From NCBI GenBank assembly GCA_902625325.1, contig CACOAW010000003.1, positions 83,097-147,096 on the forward strand: a stretch of 64,000 nucleotides of DNA, read 5' to 3'. Under the pieces are notes generated by a model that was not told the origin of the DNA, searched no databases, and saw only the letters and a program-made list of their open reading frames with translations. How positions within the stretch are numbered: position 1 is the first letter of the stretch; each line of letters opens with the position of its first letter. The position numbers and the translations under genes are program-made. This DNA is from an uncultured Candidatus Poseidoniales archaeon (GTDB lineage: Archaea; Thermoplasmatota; Poseidoniia; Poseidoniales; Thalassarchaeaceae). This document shows positions 53,074-62,324 of the stretch, in pieces.

Positions 53074-55935
53074 GTGACCTTCGGAGAAGTAAAAATTCCC
53101 TTCTGGGAAGAATCGGGCCACGTTTGTAAGACCTGCACAATAACTGGCTCCAGATTCTGGACTAGAGATCAGAGTAGGGAAACCTGTGGAGATAGCACAG
53201 AGGATCCCTACACATTCATTGGAGAACCAATCATCGACGGATTTCAAATCCTTGGAAAGGAACTTAAGGACGCAATGAGGGAAAGATTTCAGGACTTCTT
53301 CGAAAAGAAAGGGCACTCCAGGGTTTCTCCATATCCAGTAGTTGCGAGATGGAGGGACGATATCCATCTGACTATAGCCAGTATAGCAGACTTCCAACCC
53401 CACGTGACTAGTGGCCTAGTTCCACCTCCAGCAAATCCTTTGGTAATCAGCCAGCCATGTATAAGGCTCACAGACGTTGCCGCAGTTGGAAGATCTGGAA
53501 GACACCTGTCTACATTCGAGATGATGGCCCACCATGCATTCAACAAGTCCAGTGAAGGTAGCGTAGTGTACTGGATTGACCAGTGCGTCAGATATTGCGA
53601 TGAGATGCTTGTCGAGTCGTTCGGAATTGACCCAAACGAGCTAACCTATGTGGAGAATCCGTGGTCTGGAGGAGGGAACGCAGGACCTGCACTAGAAGTT
53701 ATTGTGGGAGGCCTAGAACTGGCTACACTCGTCTTCATGAATCTGGAAGAGCACGAAGATGGGGATATAGAGATTAAGGGACTAAATTACAGGGAGATGG
53801 ACTTGCAGATAATCGATACAGGATACGGGCTCGAGAGGTTCTGCTGGGCTGCTGCTGGAACCCCGACGATTTACGACGCAATATATCCCGAATCTGTGAC
53901 GTGGCTGAAGAAACTAGCGAGTTTCGAAAAAATCGTGGAAGACCTAGGTATTTCTGTAGATACGGAGGATCTCCTAGGAGAAATTTCCAGACTGGCAGGA
54001 ATTCTGAATATTGATGTGGGGACAGACGTCGAGTCCCTCTTCGTAAAACTTTCAACCAGGCTTGGGGAATCCGGATTGGATGTATCTGTTGAGGACCTCA
54101 AACTACTCACTGAGCCGCTCTCAAGCATTTATGCAATTCCCGATCACATGCATGCAATATGCAACATGCTCGGCGATGGGCTTGTCCCAAGTAATTCTAA
54201 GGCCGGGTACTTGGTTAGAATGCTGGCCAGGAGAGTTTGCAGGATGAAGGACGATCTCGATCTTGGAGTCTCGCTATCCGAACTAGGATCCCATCACATA
54301 GATTCTCACCTAGACTTCTCTGGATTCACACAATCCAGACAGGGAGTTCTAGATATCCTAGATATCGAGGAGAGGAGGTACTACGTAATGCTGAGAAAGG
54401 GAGAATCAGCGGTTAGAACGGCGCTTCGTGACCTCCCTAAGGACTCAGGCGAGGTACCGGATGAGATACTATTCCGCCTTTCTGAGGAACGTGGATTGAA
54501 TCCGGAAATGGCCATCTCTATAGCCAATTTATCAGGATGGCCCAAACTAGAGGTCAGAGTCGGTTTCGCTGCAGATATGGCTGCAAGAAACGCTGAGCGT
54601 ACCAAAGCTGCAGCGAAGGAGAAATCTAAAATTGGCATGTTCCCATCAAAAGATTTTCCAGAAACCTCCAGGGATTATTACGATGATACCAGTAAGACCT
54701 CATTTGAGGCAACGGCAGTTGCCTGCAATCAGCTCAGCGATTCTGAGATAAATTTGCTAGAACTTTCTACGGAGGTGAGGGTAACGCCGACTCACTATGT
54801 AGTTTTAGACAGGACCATGTTTTATCCGGAGGGTGGCGGTCAATTGGGAGACCAAGGACAGATCGGCAAATCAAGGGTAGTGGACACAAGAATTGAAGGA
54901 GGCGTGATTTTCCATCTTACAGACTCTGAAGTACCGCTCGGAAAAGTATCTGCAGAGGTTTCGCGGGAGAGGCGTAGCCAACTCATGGATCATCACACTG
55001 CAGTGCACATCGTAGGGGGGAGCTCAAGAGCACTTCTCGGCCCACACATCTGGCAGGCAGGGTCAAGCAAAGGATTCAGATATGCTAGGATAGACCTCAC
55101 TCACCACTCCAGACTATCAAGGAAGGAGTTGGACAGGATTGAGGACCACGCCAATTCAATCATCGAGGCAAATATCCCTGTCGAGAAACTAGTGATGCAT
55201 AGGGCCGAGGCAGATGAGAAATTCGGTTTTGAGATATACCAAGGGGGTCCTCCAAAGCAAGCTGAGATTCGAGTGATAAGAATAGGGAATCACGATACAC
55301 AGGCCTGCGGAGGGACGCATCACGACTCGACTGGACAAATTGGTGAATTACGCATCATTCGCTCCAGTCAAGTCCAAGACGGGGTGGAGCGTCTGCAAAT
55401 CGTGGCAGGGGACACGGCACGCGAACACGCGAGGGAGCAGGAGCGTCTGCTGAACGAGTCCAGCGAGGTTCTGGGAGTTTCCCCCGAGGACCTTCCCAAT
55501 GCAGTAACCAGGTTCTTTGAACAGTGGAAATCTCAGAAAAAGAGAATCGAGTCTTTGGAGGCCGAGATTGTCAGATTAAGAACCGATGGAAGTGGGCAAG
55601 ACTCCGTGGATAAGGATGGTGTTCGCTATGTCGTTATGGAAGTTGAGGCCGAAATGAAGGCACTGATGTCCATGCTTGGAGAGCTGACACGCGATCCATC
55701 CAATCCAACCCTGGCCGTCCTTGGAACTAGGGAAGGAGGAGGGAGGATCATAGTCGCCAGTACGGAAGGCTCTATGGCCGAAGAGAGGCACAATGCAGTA
55801 GAAATTCTGAACTCTATTTCCGTACACATCAAAGGTGGAGGAGGAGGGAGCAGAACGATGGCTCAGGGCGGGGGGTCGAATCCCGATGGAATCCCTCAGG
55901 CTCTCGATTCGGCGCGTGAAATTTTTGGACTGTGA
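53074..55935 (+). CDS. alaS: Alanyl-tRNA synthetase, archaeal type
   Basis: GTG start with GAGGGA 7 bp upstream. An N-terminal Cys-x2-Cys element (HVCKTCTITG) and a start region ahead of the class II core mark the archaeal form. Class II core motifs are followed by the editing domain (DHHTAVHIVGGSSRALLG and CGGTHHDSTG, with zinc-binding His and Cys) and the C-Ala oligomerisation domain ending with a Gly-rich GGGGGSRTMAQGGG. Length 953 aa is usual for archaeal AlaRS. Followed at 4 bp by an aminotransferase gene. Confidence 0.97.
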   Translation: MTFGEVKIPFWEESGHVCKTCTITGSRFWTRDQSRETCGDSTEDPYTFIGEPIIDGFQILGKELKDAMRERFQDFFEKKGHSRVSPYPVVARWRDDIHLTIASIADFQPHVTSGLVPPPANPLVISQPCIRLTDVAAVGRSGRHLSTFEMMAHHAFNKSSEGSVVYWIDQCVRYCDEMLVESFGIDPNELTYVENPWSGGGNAGPALEVIVGGLELATLVFMNLEEHEDGDIEIKGLNYREMDLQIIDTGYGLERFCWAAAGTPTIYDAIYPESVTWLKKLASFEKIVEDLGISVDTEDLLGEISRLAGILNIDVGTDVESLFVKLSTRLGESGLDVSVEDLKLLTEPLSSIYAIPDHMHAICNMLGDGLVPSNSKAGYLVRMLARRVCRMKDDLDLGVSLSELGSHHIDSHLDFSGFTQSRQGVLDILDIEERRYYVMLRKGESAVRTALRDLPKDSGEVPDEILFRLSEERGLNPEMAISIANLSGWPKLEVRVGFAADMAARNAERTKAAAKEKSKIGMFPSKDFPETSRDYYDDTSKTSFEATAVACNQLSDSEINLLELSTEVRVTPTHYVVLDRTMFYPEGGGQLGDQGQIGKSRVVDTRIEGGVIFHLTDSEVPLGKVSAEVSRERRSQLMDHHTAVHIVGGSSRALLGPHIWQAGSSKGFRYARIDLTHHSRLSRKELDRIEDHANSIIEANIPVEKLVMHRAEADEKFGFEIYQGGPPKQAEIRVIRIGNHDTQACGGTHHDSTGQIGELRIIRSSQVQDGVERLQIVAGDTAREHAREQERLLNESSEVLGVSPEDLPNAVTRFFEQWKSQKKRIESLEAEIVRLRTDGSGQDSVDKDGVRYVVMEVEAEMKALMSMLGELTRDPSNPTLAVLGTREGGGRIIVASTEGSMAEERHNAVEILNSISVHIKGGGGGSRTMAQGGGSNPDGIPQALDSAREIFGL

Positions 55936-55939
55936 GAAT

Positions 55940-57145
55940 GTGTTTAATCCGATCGAAGTCTCTAAACGCGCAGCAGCCATAGAATATGCAATTCGAGATG
56001 TAGTTGTCCCTGCGATTGAACTCGAGAAACAAGGTCACGAAATAATCCGCCTAAATATCGGAGATCCCCTTGCGTACGAAGGACTACACACCCCGAGTCA
56101 CATGATAGAGGCTTACAAAAGCGCGCTTGACTCACAAGACAATGGTTACGGCCCCTCCTACGGCATTTCCCAGCTAAGGAGAGCAATCGCCTCTGCAGAG
56201 AAAAAGAAGGGTTGGAAATGCTCAGAAGACGATGTGTACGTGACACACGGCGTTACCGAGGCACTGCAAATTATTTTCGCTGCATTTCTCGAGCCGGGTG
56301 ACACCGTATTGGCACCAGGCCCTCACTACCCCCCATACATGGCATATCCACAGATGTATGGTGCGAAGACCATAGAGTACAAGTTGAATTCAAAGGATGG
56401 TTGGAAGATTGACATCAACGATATCCGCTCCAAGATGGACGAATCTGTCAGACTCCTGGTCCTCATAAATCCGAACAATCCAACTGGAAACGTCCCGACA
56501 AAGCAGGAGATTGATGACTTTATTTCTCTGGCTCGTGACTTTCCAAGGTGCACCATCATCTCCGACGAGATTTACGATGGCCTTGACTTCTCAGGCAACT
56601 TCGTCTCTTTGGCATCGCGATCGCAGGATGTACCAGTGATTGTCCTTAATGGCGTCTCGAAGGTATATTTTGCGCCCGGATGGAGAATCGGATACATGGC
56701 ATGGCACGATCCCTCGGGAGTCCTTTCCAATGTTAGGGATGGGGCTGAGAGACTTCTCAGGAGTCGCCTTTGCGCGTCCACTCCGGCACAGTACGGATAT
56801 CTCGCAGGACTATCGGAGGGATCAGATTGGATGGATGGACATCGTGAAAAAATAAGAAGGAGGCTAGAGTACTCCCTAGAGAGGATAAAATCCATTCAGG
56901 GACTCGAATGCCAAGCTCCTGGAGCGGCATTCTACCTATTCGTGAAAATCACCGATCCCGTGCATTCTGCAGACGACAAGAGATTCGTATTGGACCTGCT
57001 TCACGAGAAGCACGTCCTTCTGGTCCACGGGTCCGGATTCTCTCCAGAAATGGGCAAGGGACACTTCAGAATGGTCTGTCTCCCCGAAATAGAATTGCTT
57101 TCAGAGGCCTTTGATCGAATCGAGTCTTTTCTGAACGGCTCATGA
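55940..57145 (+). CDS. Class I/II PLP aminotransferase (alanine/aspartate aminotransferase-like)
   Basis: GTG 55940 is the best start: it lies 4 bp after alaS and gives MFNPIEVSKRAAAIEYAIRD. The sequence has the archaeal form YAIRDVVVPAIELEKQGHEI, LNIGDPL, and NPNNPTG. The PLP lysine is in NGVSKVYFAPGWRIGY. The 401-aa length fits fold-type I transaminases such as AlaA/AspC relatives. The frame extends upstream into alaS only as noise. Pairing with alaS hints at alanine, but substrate cannot be fixed from sequence. A T-rich run follows at 57168. Confidence 0.93.
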   Translation: MFNPIEVSKRAAAIEYAIRDVVVPAIELEKQGHEIIRLNIGDPLAYEGLHTPSHMIEAYKSALDSQDNGYGPSYGISQLRRAIASAEKKKGWKCSEDDVYVTHGVTEALQIIFAAFLEPGDTVLAPGPHYPPYMAYPQMYGAKTIEYKLNSKDGWKIDINDIRSKMDESVRLLVLINPNNPTGNVPTKQEIDDFISLARDFPRCTIISDEIYDGLDFSGNFVSLASRSQDVPVIVLNGVSKVYFAPGWRIGYMAWHDPSGVLSNVRDGAERLLRSRLCASTPAQYGYLAGLSEGSDWMDGHREKIRRRLEYSLERIKSIQGLECQAPGAAFYLFVKITDPVHSADDKRFVLDLLHEKHVLLVHGSGFSPEMGKGHFRMVCLPEIELLSEAFDRIESFLNGS

Positions 57146-57167
57146 GCCCTACTCGCTCAATGCAGCC

Positions 57168-57186
57168 TTTTCTGTTATTTTTTCTT
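57168..57186 (+). terminator. T-rich archaeal terminator
   Basis: A T-rich run (14 of 19 bases T, including six in a row) just after the aminotransferase stop and before the next promoter is typical of archaeal intrinsic termination, which does not need a hairpin. It is the clearest such tract in the window. Confidence 0.5.
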
Positions 57187-57201
57187 AGGTCAAACCCCGT
57201 C

Positions 57202-57211
57202 AATAATTATA
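57202..57211 (+). promoter_or_regulatory. TATA-like box for the thrombospondin-repeat gene
   Basis: aataattata is an archaeal TATA-like element. A transcription start about 25 bp downstream would fall near 57233, after ATG 57228 begins, so ATG 57261 is the likelier start codon. Confidence 0.4.
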
Positions 57212-57233
57212 GCCGAACGCAATTTGCATGAAT

Positions 57234-57250
57234 CGCCCTCTACGAGGGCG
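57234..57250 (+). repeat. Perfect inverted repeat in the leader of the thrombospondin-repeat gene
   Basis: CGCCCTC-TAC-GAGGGCG is a 7-bp perfect stem with a 3-nt loop, 10 bp before ATG 57261. In the transcript it would form right at the 5' end. It could be an operator palindrome or a leader hairpin. Confidence 0.5.
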
Positions 57251-57260
57251 GGGCATTCTA

Positions 57261-60200
57261 ATGGCTTTGACACACAACCAATATGCCGTTGCTGCGATTA
57301 CCGCAACTCTCTGTTTAGCGGGCCTATACACGGTTGTAGGGGCTGGTCTTTCCAGTACCGATAGGGGGGGCTTTGAATCAGCGGTGGAAGACTTGGAACT
57401 AAAGGAGGGGAACCAGAGAGTATGTCCCCCGGATATCCCAACTATTGGATGTGACTGGGACGGCGATGGAATCGCAGATAGGATGGAGAGCACCTTATAC
57501 GGCACTAATTGGCAAGAGGCAGATACGGATGGGGACGGGCTCGATGACGGCTGGGAAATAGAGAACGGACTAGATCCATTGGATACGGGGGAACCTTGTA
57601 TTACCATAGGGGAAGGACTTACCGAAGTAGAGTGCGAGGACATCCCAGTTGCGACGGTAGACACCGAGAGGGAAACAGGGGAGCAGAATGAGACATTCCC
57701 AAACCCAGACAACGGTCCACTGGGCGACCCAGACCGGGATGGCCTCACCAATCTAGACGAGGCCGAGTTAGGGACGAACCCCCGCCTGAAGGATACCGAT
57801 GGGGACGGCCTAAATGACCGATGGGAGTCAGAGCATACGCACGAAGTTACTACTCCCTCTGGAATTGTCCTTTTACTGGACCCACTGGATGGGAACTGGG
57901 ACTGCCCTCTACTGACCCCTTCTGTCAAAGCTGAGATTAAGTTGGACATTGGGGATGATTTGTGGGAGGAGATGGGTTCTCAGTTCGGACACTCCTGCGA
58001 CGCTATCCTGGATTTGGAGCAACCAGAGCCTGACACTCTCAGGAACTTCGTAGAGGAAAAATATGACACAAACCCCCGCGCCGCTGACAGCGATGGAGAT
58101 CTTATTGACGACTTGGTCGAGATATCCACTCACCTTGTCGACCTGAAGTCCTTCTGCGGTAGGCCTACCTTCGGAACTCTTACACTTCCAGCCCCTCACC
58201 TGAGGGCGTTCGCCTCGGATATCGTTTTTACAGCCTTAGAGCTACCAAATGGAGGAGTTCAAACAACACTCCAGAAGAAGAACCCTCTGGATAATCCGAA
58301 CTGGTTCAATGAGGATATGGATGGGGACGGCAAGCTGAATGGTCCAGGGGACTGGGATACGGACGGGGATGGTATGCCGGACGGATTCGAATTCTGTTAT
58401 TCCTTCAACTCTGACTACAATTGGTTCCTGAACCCCGCAAACGCTACCGACGCATATGGCGATAACGATGGAGACGGACTGAACAACGTCGAGGAATTTT
58501 CCGTTTCTTACGACTGGGGACCATCCAACTTCACTAACCCACTAGATCCGGATACAGATCAAGACGGCATGCCTGATGGGTGGGAGTTCCAAAGTGGGAT
58601 TCACCCCAACGATGGAAGCAACGCCGATGAGGATCCAGATTTCGATGGTTACGATGCTGATGGGGACGGCGCGGTTACCTACAAGGACATGATAGGGGCC
58701 ACTACCATAGAGAGGATCGATGTAGTGCCCGGGCAGTACGTACAAGCCAACAACACAATTCTGTGGGTACGAACGGTCGTTGACAGCAACTATGTCAACA
58801 TACCAGTGAAGACCGATACTCCAGGATGGGTCTACCATATCCATGTAGAGGTTGACGACGAAGTCAGAAGCAGGCTACAGGAACTTGTTACCATCGTGGA
58901 ACAGCATGAGAGGTTCACCAACCTAGACGAGTACAATGCTAGGGATAGAGACGGGGACGGGGTGGTCGATGGCAGGTCCACCGACCCACTCGATTCGGAT
59001 ACTGACGCCGACGGTCTAATCGACGGAATCGAGGTGATTGGCTGGAAGATTCGAATCGTAGACTTCGGTGTCCGTGAAGTCATAGTGAGATCAGATCCGG
59101 GTGTTTTCGACACAGACCGAGACGGGCTTTCCGACTCGGTAGAATACTACGAGACATTCACCAATGCCACGGATAAGGATACCGACAATGATGGCCTAGA
59201 GGACTACAGAGAAGCCGTGGATGGACACCCTTGGTACGATAATGGAACCCTAGTCTACTACTTCACGAACGCATCCGCTTTTGACACCGACAACGACGGA
59301 TTGGAGGACGGAGAAGAGGTCGTCGACGGACAGGACCTGTACATCACCCATGGGAATAATGCAGATACCGATAACGATGGTCTGAACGATGGAGACGAAG
59401 TCCTTTTCGTTCCACGACCGTGGCAGACCGCCACAAATCCACTACTAAACGACACCGACGGCGATGGTCAGCCAGATGGCTGGGAGATGCAGGTTTTCTC
59501 TGTTCAAGAGAATACCAACAGTCACAGCCTCTGGATATCCAAGACCAACTGGCTCCCGCCAGGATGTGATTCAATGATGGAGTGCGGAAAGGGACCAGGA
59601 GGCTGGATATGGGTGAACTATGTCTCCGGATTCGCCTCATCAGGCGATAGAAATGATGACGGAATCCTGGATCCCCACTACTTCCTGTATGAGATGAATC
59701 TTTCTGGGTTCAACATTCCAGATGAAGGACGGTGGGCTCTGGACCCTTCCTTCGGTTCACCGGTGGACTCTATCTATGATATCGACAATGACACCCTACA
59801 AAACTCACTTGAGGCTCCTGATAGGTGGGACACCAATCCCGTTGACCATGACTCGGATGGGGACAAGCTTCCCGACGGTTGGGAGGTTAGGTTCTCAGAG
59901 GAGGCAATAGAACTGGGCCTCGTAGATAACAACACCCTCGACGCACTCGGATCACGTGGTCCAATGGATCCAAGAATGCCCGACTCAGACTTGGATGGAA
60001 TCAGCGATGGGAACGAGGATATGGACAATGACGGGTTGAACCGAACAATTCTGATGTACCGATACTGTCCCGGATGGGATAATCCTCAGGACTTCGAGTG
60101 CCATATAGACCCGTACGGTCCGGGGTCGGCATTCTACGATGACTTGGAGAACTACACCAACTTCGAAGAGTACGAGAATGGAACCAGCCCGATAAACAAT

Positions 60201-60440
60201 GATACAGACGGCGATAAATGGAACGACGGGTCCGAGGTCTACCATCAGGACCAAGATGACGACGACATGTGGTCTGGATGGGAATACTACTTCGGTTACG
60301 ATCCAATGGATTCTTCCGACTCAATGATAGACTCTGACGGTGATGGATTCGTGAACAAGTGCGAGAGCAGGTGGAATACCAATCCTAAGGATCCGAACAG
60401 CTTCCCCTCACAGGGAGAGCTGTGCAATAACTACGAATGA
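57261..60440 (+). CDS. Secreted calcium-binding protein with thrombospondin type 3-like Asp-rich repeats
   Basis: ATG 57261 (MALTHNQYAVAAITATLCLAG) gives a signal-anchor at the N-terminus; ATG 57228 is upstream of it but inside the presumed promoter/leader. The body (1059 aa) consists of many DxDxDGLxDGWE-type loops: DTDGDGLDDGWE, DTDGDGLNDRWE, DTDQDGMPDGWE, DTDNDGLEDGEE, DTDGDGQPDGWE, DSDGDKLPDGWE. These are TSP3-like calcium-binding repeats. There is no C-terminal TM, so it is held by the N-terminal segment or released. It ends one base from the convergent guaC stop. Likely adhesion or structure at the cell surface. Confidence 0.9.
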   Translation: MALTHNQYAVAAITATLCLAGLYTVVGAGLSSTDRGGFESAVEDLELKEGNQRVCPPDIPTIGCDWDGDGIADRMESTLYGTNWQEADTDGDGLDDGWEIENGLDPLDTGEPCITIGEGLTEVECEDIPVATVDTERETGEQNETFPNPDNGPLGDPDRDGLTNLDEAELGTNPRLKDTDGDGLNDRWESEHTHEVTTPSGIVLLLDPLDGNWDCPLLTPSVKAEIKLDIGDDLWEEMGSQFGHSCDAILDLEQPEPDTLRNFVEEKYDTNPRAADSDGDLIDDLVEISTHLVDLKSFCGRPTFGTLTLPAPHLRAFASDIVFTALELPNGGVQTTLQKKNPLDNPNWFNEDMDGDGKLNGPGDWDTDGDGMPDGFEFCYSFNSDYNWFLNPANATDAYGDNDGDGLNNVEEFSVSYDWGPSNFTNPLDPDTDQDGMPDGWEFQSGIHPNDGSNADEDPDFDGYDADGDGAVTYKDMIGATTIERIDVVPGQYVQANNTILWVRTVVDSNYVNIPVKTDTPGWVYHIHVEVDDEVRSRLQELVTIVEQHERFTNLDEYNARDRDGDGVVDGRSTDPLDSDTDADGLIDGIEVIGWKIRIVDFGVREVIVRSDPGVFDTDRDGLSDSVEYYETFTNATDKDTDNDGLEDYREAVDGHPWYDNGTLVYYFTNASAFDTDNDGLEDGEEVVDGQDLYITHGNNADTDNDGLNDGDEVLFVPRPWQTATNPLLNDTDGDGQPDGWEMQVFSVQENTNSHSLWISKTNWLPPGCDSMMECGKGPGGWIWVNYVSGFASSGDRNDDGILDPHYFLYEMNLSGFNIPDEGRWALDPSFGSPVDSIYDIDNDTLQNSLEAPDRWDTNPVDHDSDGDKLPDGWEVRFSEEAIELGLVDNNTLDALGSRGPMDPRMPDSDLDGISDGNEDMDNDGLNRTILMYRYCPGWDNPQDFECHIDPYGPGSAFYDDLENYTNFEEYENGTSPINNDTDGDKWNDGSEVYHQDQDDDDMWSGWEYYFGYDPMDSSDSMIDSDGDGFVNKCESRWNTNPKDPNSFPSQGELCNNYE

Positions 60441-60441
60441 A

Positions 60442-61488
60442 CTAGTCTACGTTGAATTTCTGAAAGACCTCATTCGTAGTCATACTCACTCTGATGAAGG
60501 TCGTGCACTTTGGCAGGTCCTTTATCCTCCTAGCACCAACATAGGAACAAGCAGACCTCAACCCTCCTAGAATGGATTGAACAGTTACCTCCAATGGTCC
60601 TCGATAGGGGACTCTGACCTCTTTCCCCTCAGGAGCTCTGTGGTCGGCTATTTCCCCATAGTGTGTCTCCATTGCCTTTGCCGAGGACATCCCGTAGAAC
60701 GACTTATACGAACCCCCACTATCTTCAATCAATTCCCCGCCCGACTCATCGTGACCCGCTAACATTCCTCCGAGCATGACAAAATCGGCCCCTGCAGCGA
60801 AAGCCTTTGCAACGTCTCCCGGTGAAGAGCAACCTCCATCTGACATGACGTGACCATTCAGGCCATGAGCAGCATCAGCACACTCCGAAATAGCAGAAAG
60901 TTGCGGGTATCCCACTCCGGCCACCTTTCTAGTCGTGCAAACCGACCCAGGCCCGATTCCAATCTTGACAATATCTGCACCAGCTAGAATTAGAGCTTCC
61001 GTCATCTCTCTAGTAGCAACGTTGCCGGCAATGATTATCTTTTCTGGAAATTCTCCCCTAACCTTCTTGACGAAGTTAAGGAAGACTTCTCGATATCCAT
61101 TTGCTACATCTATGCATATCATCTTCAGGCCCTTATTGGTGGCCATTTTCCGCTTCAATAGTTCAAAACTCTCATCTGTGGATCCGCAGGTCACTGCAAC
61201 GAACTCAGAATTAACTCCGTTCTCCCAAGCATCGGAGAACTCCTTTGTAGAGTAGAACTTCTGGGTGCAGGTCAGCATTTTGTGTCCCTGTAGAATCTCT
61301 GCAATTGAAAACAGCCCAGTTGTATCCATGTTTGCAGCAACTATTGGCACTCCACCCCAGGTTTCTTCGGTATGCCTGAAAGTGAACTCTCTAACCAGGT
61401 TTACATCAGACCTAGAAATCAAGGTACTCCTCTTCGGCCTAATCAATACATCATCGAATGTAAGCTTCAGATCACGCTCGATTCGCAT
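60442..61488 (-). CDS. guaC: GMP reductase
   Basis: GuaC reductively deaminates GMP to IMP using NADPH. The sequence has the GuaC form throughout: [15 protein letters not shown], the catalytic C184 in [72 protein letters not shown]. It lacks CBS domains and at 348 aa has the length of E. coli and animal GuaC rather than IMP dehydrogenase (about 490 aa). In archaea this enzyme is uncommon to my knowledge, suggesting transfer. It complements purE, purC and guaAb by returning GMP to IMP. Confidence 0.95.
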   Translation of the reverse strand: MRIERDLKLTFDDVLIRPKRSTLISRSDVNLVREFTFRHTEETWGGVPIVAANMDTTGLFSIAEILQGHKMLTCTQKFYSTKEFSDAWENGVNSEFVAVTCGSTDESFELLKRKMATNKGLKMICIDVANGYREVFLNFVKKVRGEFPEKIIIAGNVATREMTEALILAGADIVKIGIGPGSVCTTRKVAGVGYPQLSAISECADAAHGLNGHVMSDGGCSSPGDVAKAFAAGADFVMLGGMLAGHDESGGELIEDSGGSYKSFYGMSSAKAMETHYGEIADHRAPEGKEVRVPYRGPLEVTVQSILGGLRSACSYVGARRIKDLPKCTTFIRVSMTTNEVFQKFNVD

Positions 61489-61551
61489 ATGACCTTAATG
61501 CTCCAACGAAGGTGGACTTATGACTGTAATGCGTCAGTTGGAAGATTTTGG

Positions 61552-61626
61552 TGCTCGTGCCGGGATTTGAACCCGGGTCGACGGATCGAGAGTCCGACAT
61601 GATGGACCGAACTACACCACACGAGC
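61552..61626 (-). tRNA. tRNA-Glu(CTC)
   Basis: GCTCGTG pairs with CACGAGC, discriminator A, encoded CCA (plus-strand 61549-61551). The anticodon loop CTCTCGA gives CTC (Glu). A T-arm CCGGGTTCAAATCCCGG is present. It sits between guaC and a small unknown gene on opposite strands. Confidence 0.95.
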
Positions 61627-61766
61627 GGCATTCCATCGAAAGGCGACCTCTTTTCAAAAGGTTGCATACTGGAGATAAGTAAAATTTCACTTTCACTTTC
61701 ACTATCACCCCTTTTCCCTCAGTTAATATCCAAATGAACCGACATCCCTTCATGATGAATAGGAAA

Positions 61767-62027
61767 ATGGCGCGTACTGTGCTGAGATACAGGAAGAGGC
61801 CGGAACCGCATCGAGTGGTTCCACTAGCCAGTTTGAATCGTACAGAGAGCAAATCTGAGATGGTAAACATGACGTCGATTGTCGACAATTCCGGGAACAT
61901 GGCCGATAATCGAACATGGAAGCCCCTTAGGGCAAAAACAGCCCCAATAGAGATCAGCCCTAGCAGTTGGGAAGGACTGCACAGTAGGATGATGGCCACA
62001 ATGCCCCTGAAAGCGGAGGTATCGTGA
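61767..62027 (+). CDS. Small basic protein of unknown function
   Basis: From ATG 61767 this is 86 aa, basic N-terminus (MARTVLRYRKRPEPHRVV), then polar sequence with several Met and Trp. ATG 61734 is an alternative; a TATA-like sequence near 61720 favours the downstream start. It ends by overlapping the next gene's start (TGATG), which supports it being a real gene. No domain is recognised; the region upstream has three TTTCAC repeats (61685-61702) of unknown meaning. Confidence 0.5.
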   Translation: MARTVLRYRKRPEPHRVVPLASLNRTESKSEMVNMTSIVDNSGNMADNRTWKPLRAKTAPIEISPSSWEGLHSRMMATMPLKAEVS

Positions 62028-62284
62028 TGTCCAGGACTCGCAGACTAAGGGAGGAAGTAATTTGCCTACTAGAGGAAAAGGAAACGGCGAACACGGTCGA
62101 GATATTCGATCATCTAAATGAGAGATTTAGGTGGGGTGCAACCATGAACCAAGTCGGGAACATAATGGCTAAGGATTCCCGATTTTCCAAAATCGGGCAT
62201 ATCAGAGGCCCATTCAGAGGTAGTGTATACACCGTCTGTGTGTGGGGTCTTTCCCATGATGAAATTGCCGTGGCTCAACATTAG
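62027..62284 (+). CDS. Small winged-helix DNA-binding-like protein
   Basis: ATG 62027 follows a strong GGAGGT at a good distance. The 85-aa product has an LREEVICLLEEKETANTVEI helix, a second helix (DHLNERFRWG), a recognition-helix-like NQVGNIMAKDSRFSKI and a beta-wing (GSVYTVCVWGL), the order of winged-helix transcription regulators. It is coupled to the small basic protein gene before it. The regulated target is unknown; ubiA starts 40 bp downstream. Confidence 0.65.
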   Translation: MSRTRRLREEVICLLEEKETANTVEIFDHLNERFRWGATMNQVGNIMAKDSRFSKIGHIRGPFRGSVYTVCVWGLSHDEIAVAQH

Positions 62285-62324
62285 CCGGGGAAGCAATGAA
62301 GTCTTGGCGCCTTGACAATGACGT

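Noticed and set aside
61685-61702. Three TTTCAC hexamer repeats
   Set aside because: Too short to be a CRISPR or an iteron array; no spacer structure. Left as low-complexity sequence.
61472-61999. 175-aa minus-strand ORF covering tRNA-Glu
   Set aside because: It runs through the tRNA gene and its hydrophobic parts are the complement of the small basic gene, which is supported by coupling and a Shine-Dalgarno sequence downstream.
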